Shown one piece after another: positions 62,645-64,000 of a stretch of 64,000 nt of DNA (position 1 is its first letter; each line of letters begins with the position of its first letter). Made by a program: the position numbers and the translations under genes. This stretch comes from Paraglaciecola mesophila KMM 241 (GTDB lineage Bacteria; Pseudomonadota; Gammaproteobacteria; Enterobacterales; Alteromonadaceae). Where the stretch lies: assembly GCF_000315015.1 (NCBI RefSeq), contig NZ_BAEP01000074.1:62001-126000 (forward strand), written 5' to 3'. Below the pieces are notes generated by a model. The model did not search any database. It was not told where the DNA came from and saw only the letters and a list, made by a program, of their open reading frames with translations.

Positions 62645-64000
62645 ATGAAGATAAATACACGAGTCAGTGCTTTAGCCGCGGCCATTTCCGCACAGTTTTT
62701 ATTTGCTACGCCTACAGTATTAGCCCAAGAAGCTGATGTAGAGAAAAAAGAAGACATCGAAATGATCATGGTGACCGGTAGTTTCGTTCGCCGCAGTGAA
62801 AACTTTGAATCACCGTCCCCATTGTCCGTCGTTGATAGCGTCGCTATTGACGCCCTTGGCGCGAAAAATATCGCCGATATTACACAAACATTAACCATTA
62901 ACACTGGGGCTGAAAATAACCCCGACGCATTTACGCAAAATGCGACAGCCGGTACGTCAAATATTAACCTTCGTGGTCTTGGCGTGGCATCGACGTTGGT
63001 TTTGTTGAACAATAAACGTCAAGTAGTTAATGCCCAGCCGACCAACAATGGATTAAATTTCGTTGATACTAGCTCGCTCGTTCCAATGATAGCTATTGAC
63101 CGTGTGGAGATCATTAAAGATGGTGCATCTGCTTTATATGGCTCGGATGCTGTAGCAGGGGTAGTTAACTTTATTACCAAGCGTAATTATGATGGTGTGA
63201 AACTCAGTGCGGACTATCAAGACGGTGCCCACGGCAATAACAAAGAGTATGTATTGCAAGGTTTATGGGGTACCAGTAATGAAGATAGCAGTATTATTGC
63301 CGCGGTAAGTTACACTAATCGCTCCCCGTTATTTATAAAAGATCGTCGTTTGAGTCGTCCTGAAGATGACAGCAGTGCGTTGGGCAATCCGGGCTCGTAC
63401 TTTATTGGCGCAACACCCTTTATTGATCCCTATGGGTGTGAAGAGTACGGCGGTGCATCTAATGTGTTAGCGCCTCCCGGTACCGTGCCGGGCCTAGATG
63501 TAGGTCTTTGTATGTTTGATTTCGGTAAAGATTATTCATACGTACCAGATGAATCTCGTCTTAACGCCTATGTAAAAGCGGAATATGAGTTATCCGACGA
63601 AATGAGTTGGACGACTGAAGTGAGCTTTGCACGTAACCGTGCATCTCGGGGGGGCGCGCCAAGTTTCCCAATCCTTACTGGACCGGTGGTGCCTGCTGAT
63701 CACCCTGAAAACCCATTTGGACAAGCTGTGACCTTTTTCGGCCGTGCTGAAGGTAACGGTAAAGCACCTGATTTTGCTAATACTGAATCCGATACATTTC
63801 GTTTTAACACCGCGCTGCAAGGTGAGCTAGAGCATGGTTTCTGGGAAGTCAGTTACACCAATGCAACCAACGATTTCTTTTTTAGCGTACCAGACGTGTT
63901 GAACACAGAGTTTAACTTAGCGTTAAACGGTTTGGGCGGCGGACAATGTAATCCATTAACGGGTACGCCAGGGGAAGGAGATTGCGAATACTTTAATCTT
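62645..64000 (+). CDS. TonB-dependent receptor, 3' end cut by window edge
   Basis: The first 452 residues of an outer-membrane receptor. Signal peptide at about 1-27 (AAAISAQFLFATPTVLA), a TonB-box-like segment (EDIEMIMVTGS) and a plug domain (about 45-180). The plug has INLRGLGVASTLVLLNNKRQ and the conserved IDRVEIIKDGASALYGSDAVAGVVNFITKR. The start of the beta-barrel follows. No stop is reached. The ATG is preceded by a GAGA sequence. A FadR-like operator lies about 217 nt upstream and MaoC precedes it. The imported ligand is not evident. Confidence 0.92.
   Translation, partial: MKINTRVSALAAAISAQFLFATPTVLAQEADVEKKEDIEMIMVTGSFVRRSENFESPSPLSVVDSVAIDALGAKNIADITQTLTINTGAENNPDAFTQNATAGTSNINLRGLGVASTLVLLNNKRQVVNAQPTNNGLNFVDTSSLVPMIAIDRVEIIKDGASALYGSDAVAGVVNFITKRNYDGVKLSADYQDGAHGNNKEYVLQGLWGTSNEDSSIIAAVSYTNRSPLFIKDRRLSRPEDDSSALGNPGSYFIGATPFIDPYGCEEYGGASNVLAPPGTVPGLDVGLCMFDFGKDYSYVPDESRLNAYVKAEYELSDEMSWTTEVSFARNRASRGGAPSFPILTGPVVPADHPENPFGQAVTFFGRAEGNGKAPDFANTESDTFRFNTALQGELEHGFWEVSYTNATNDFFFSVPDVLNTEFNLALNGLGGGQCNPLTGTPGEGDCEYFNL

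Noticed and set aside
62431-62736. 101-codon frame overlapping the TonB receptor start
   Set aside because: It is in a different frame from the convincing signal peptide and plug domain at 62645, which explains this DNA.
1-64000. tRNA, rRNA, CRISPR arrays, insertion sequences, prophage or attachment sites
   Set aside because: None of the expected structures (tandem repeat arrays, transposase or integrase frames, conserved tRNA arms) were seen on reading the window; a covariance search would be needed to exclude small RNAs.

Overview
This window looks like chromosomal DNA of a marine gammaproteobacterium of the Alteromonadales, most like the Paraglaciecola/Glaciecola/Alteromonas group. The evidence is gene content and order: a DUF349 protein, RluF, a cys operon, a moxR-bat operon next to fadIJ, corB-ypjD-ffh, a Y_Y_Y-type GGDEF/EAL sensor pair and a large TonB-dependent receptor. 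The lineage call rests on remembered synteny and protein resemblance, not on a search. I see no rRNA, tRNA, CRISPR array, insertion sequence, prophage or integration scar. It reads as core chromosome with a few lineage-specific cassettes.

Layout. 1-3.1 kb: 3' part of a DUF349 protein and the pseudouridine synthase RluF. 3.2-8.7 kb (minus): sulfate activation operon cysD-cysC-cysQ-cysN plus an SLC13-type permease, with overlapping or abutting genes. 8.8-12.2 kb: EAL/HDOD protein, proline symporter PutP, ElaA-type acetyltransferase. 12.25-13.5 kb (minus): ECF sigma factor with a DUF3379 partner. 13.7-20.9 kb (minus): moxR-DUF58-DUF4381-batA-batB/C-batD, a MoxR/VWA envelope-stress operon. 21.3-24.8 kb: fadI-fadJ. 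25-30 kb (minus): a hidden 50-residue exported peptide gene and a 1505-residue periplasmic-sensor GGDEF/EAL protein. 30-38 kb: M16 peptidase, sixA, a 63-residue protein, corB, ypjD, ffh, rof. 38-45.6 kb: a stand-alone CofD-like protein, two LysR regulators with an oxidoreductase and a pirin-DoxX pair, an M28 peptidase. 45.8-53 kb: a c-di-GMP island with a second giant GGDEF/EAL sensor, a secreted bactofilin-like protein and a 7TM-DISM diguanylate cyclase. 53-58 kb: PhyH dioxygenase, parvulin, class II aldolase plus enolase-superfamily dehydratase, Tat-exported class V aminotransferase. 58-64 kb: fadE, M23 peptidase, MaoC hydratase and the start of a TonB-dependent receptor cut by the window edge.

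How the parts connect. FadI, FadJ, FadE and perhaps the MaoC protein cover beta-oxidation. Sites sharing a GGTCnGA core, in the style of FadR or a related FCD/GntR regulator, lie before fadI, before fadE and before the TonB receptor. This suggests one regulon that includes an outer-membrane uptake gene. Four proteins carry GGDEF and/or EAL domains, so c-di-GMP signalling is strongly represented. The most interesting items are the putative operator set, the unlisted exported micro-protein with a sigma-54-like promoter, the 35-bp palindrome before cysD and the c-di-GMP/bactofilin-like island. None is proven to be a new system from sequence alone.
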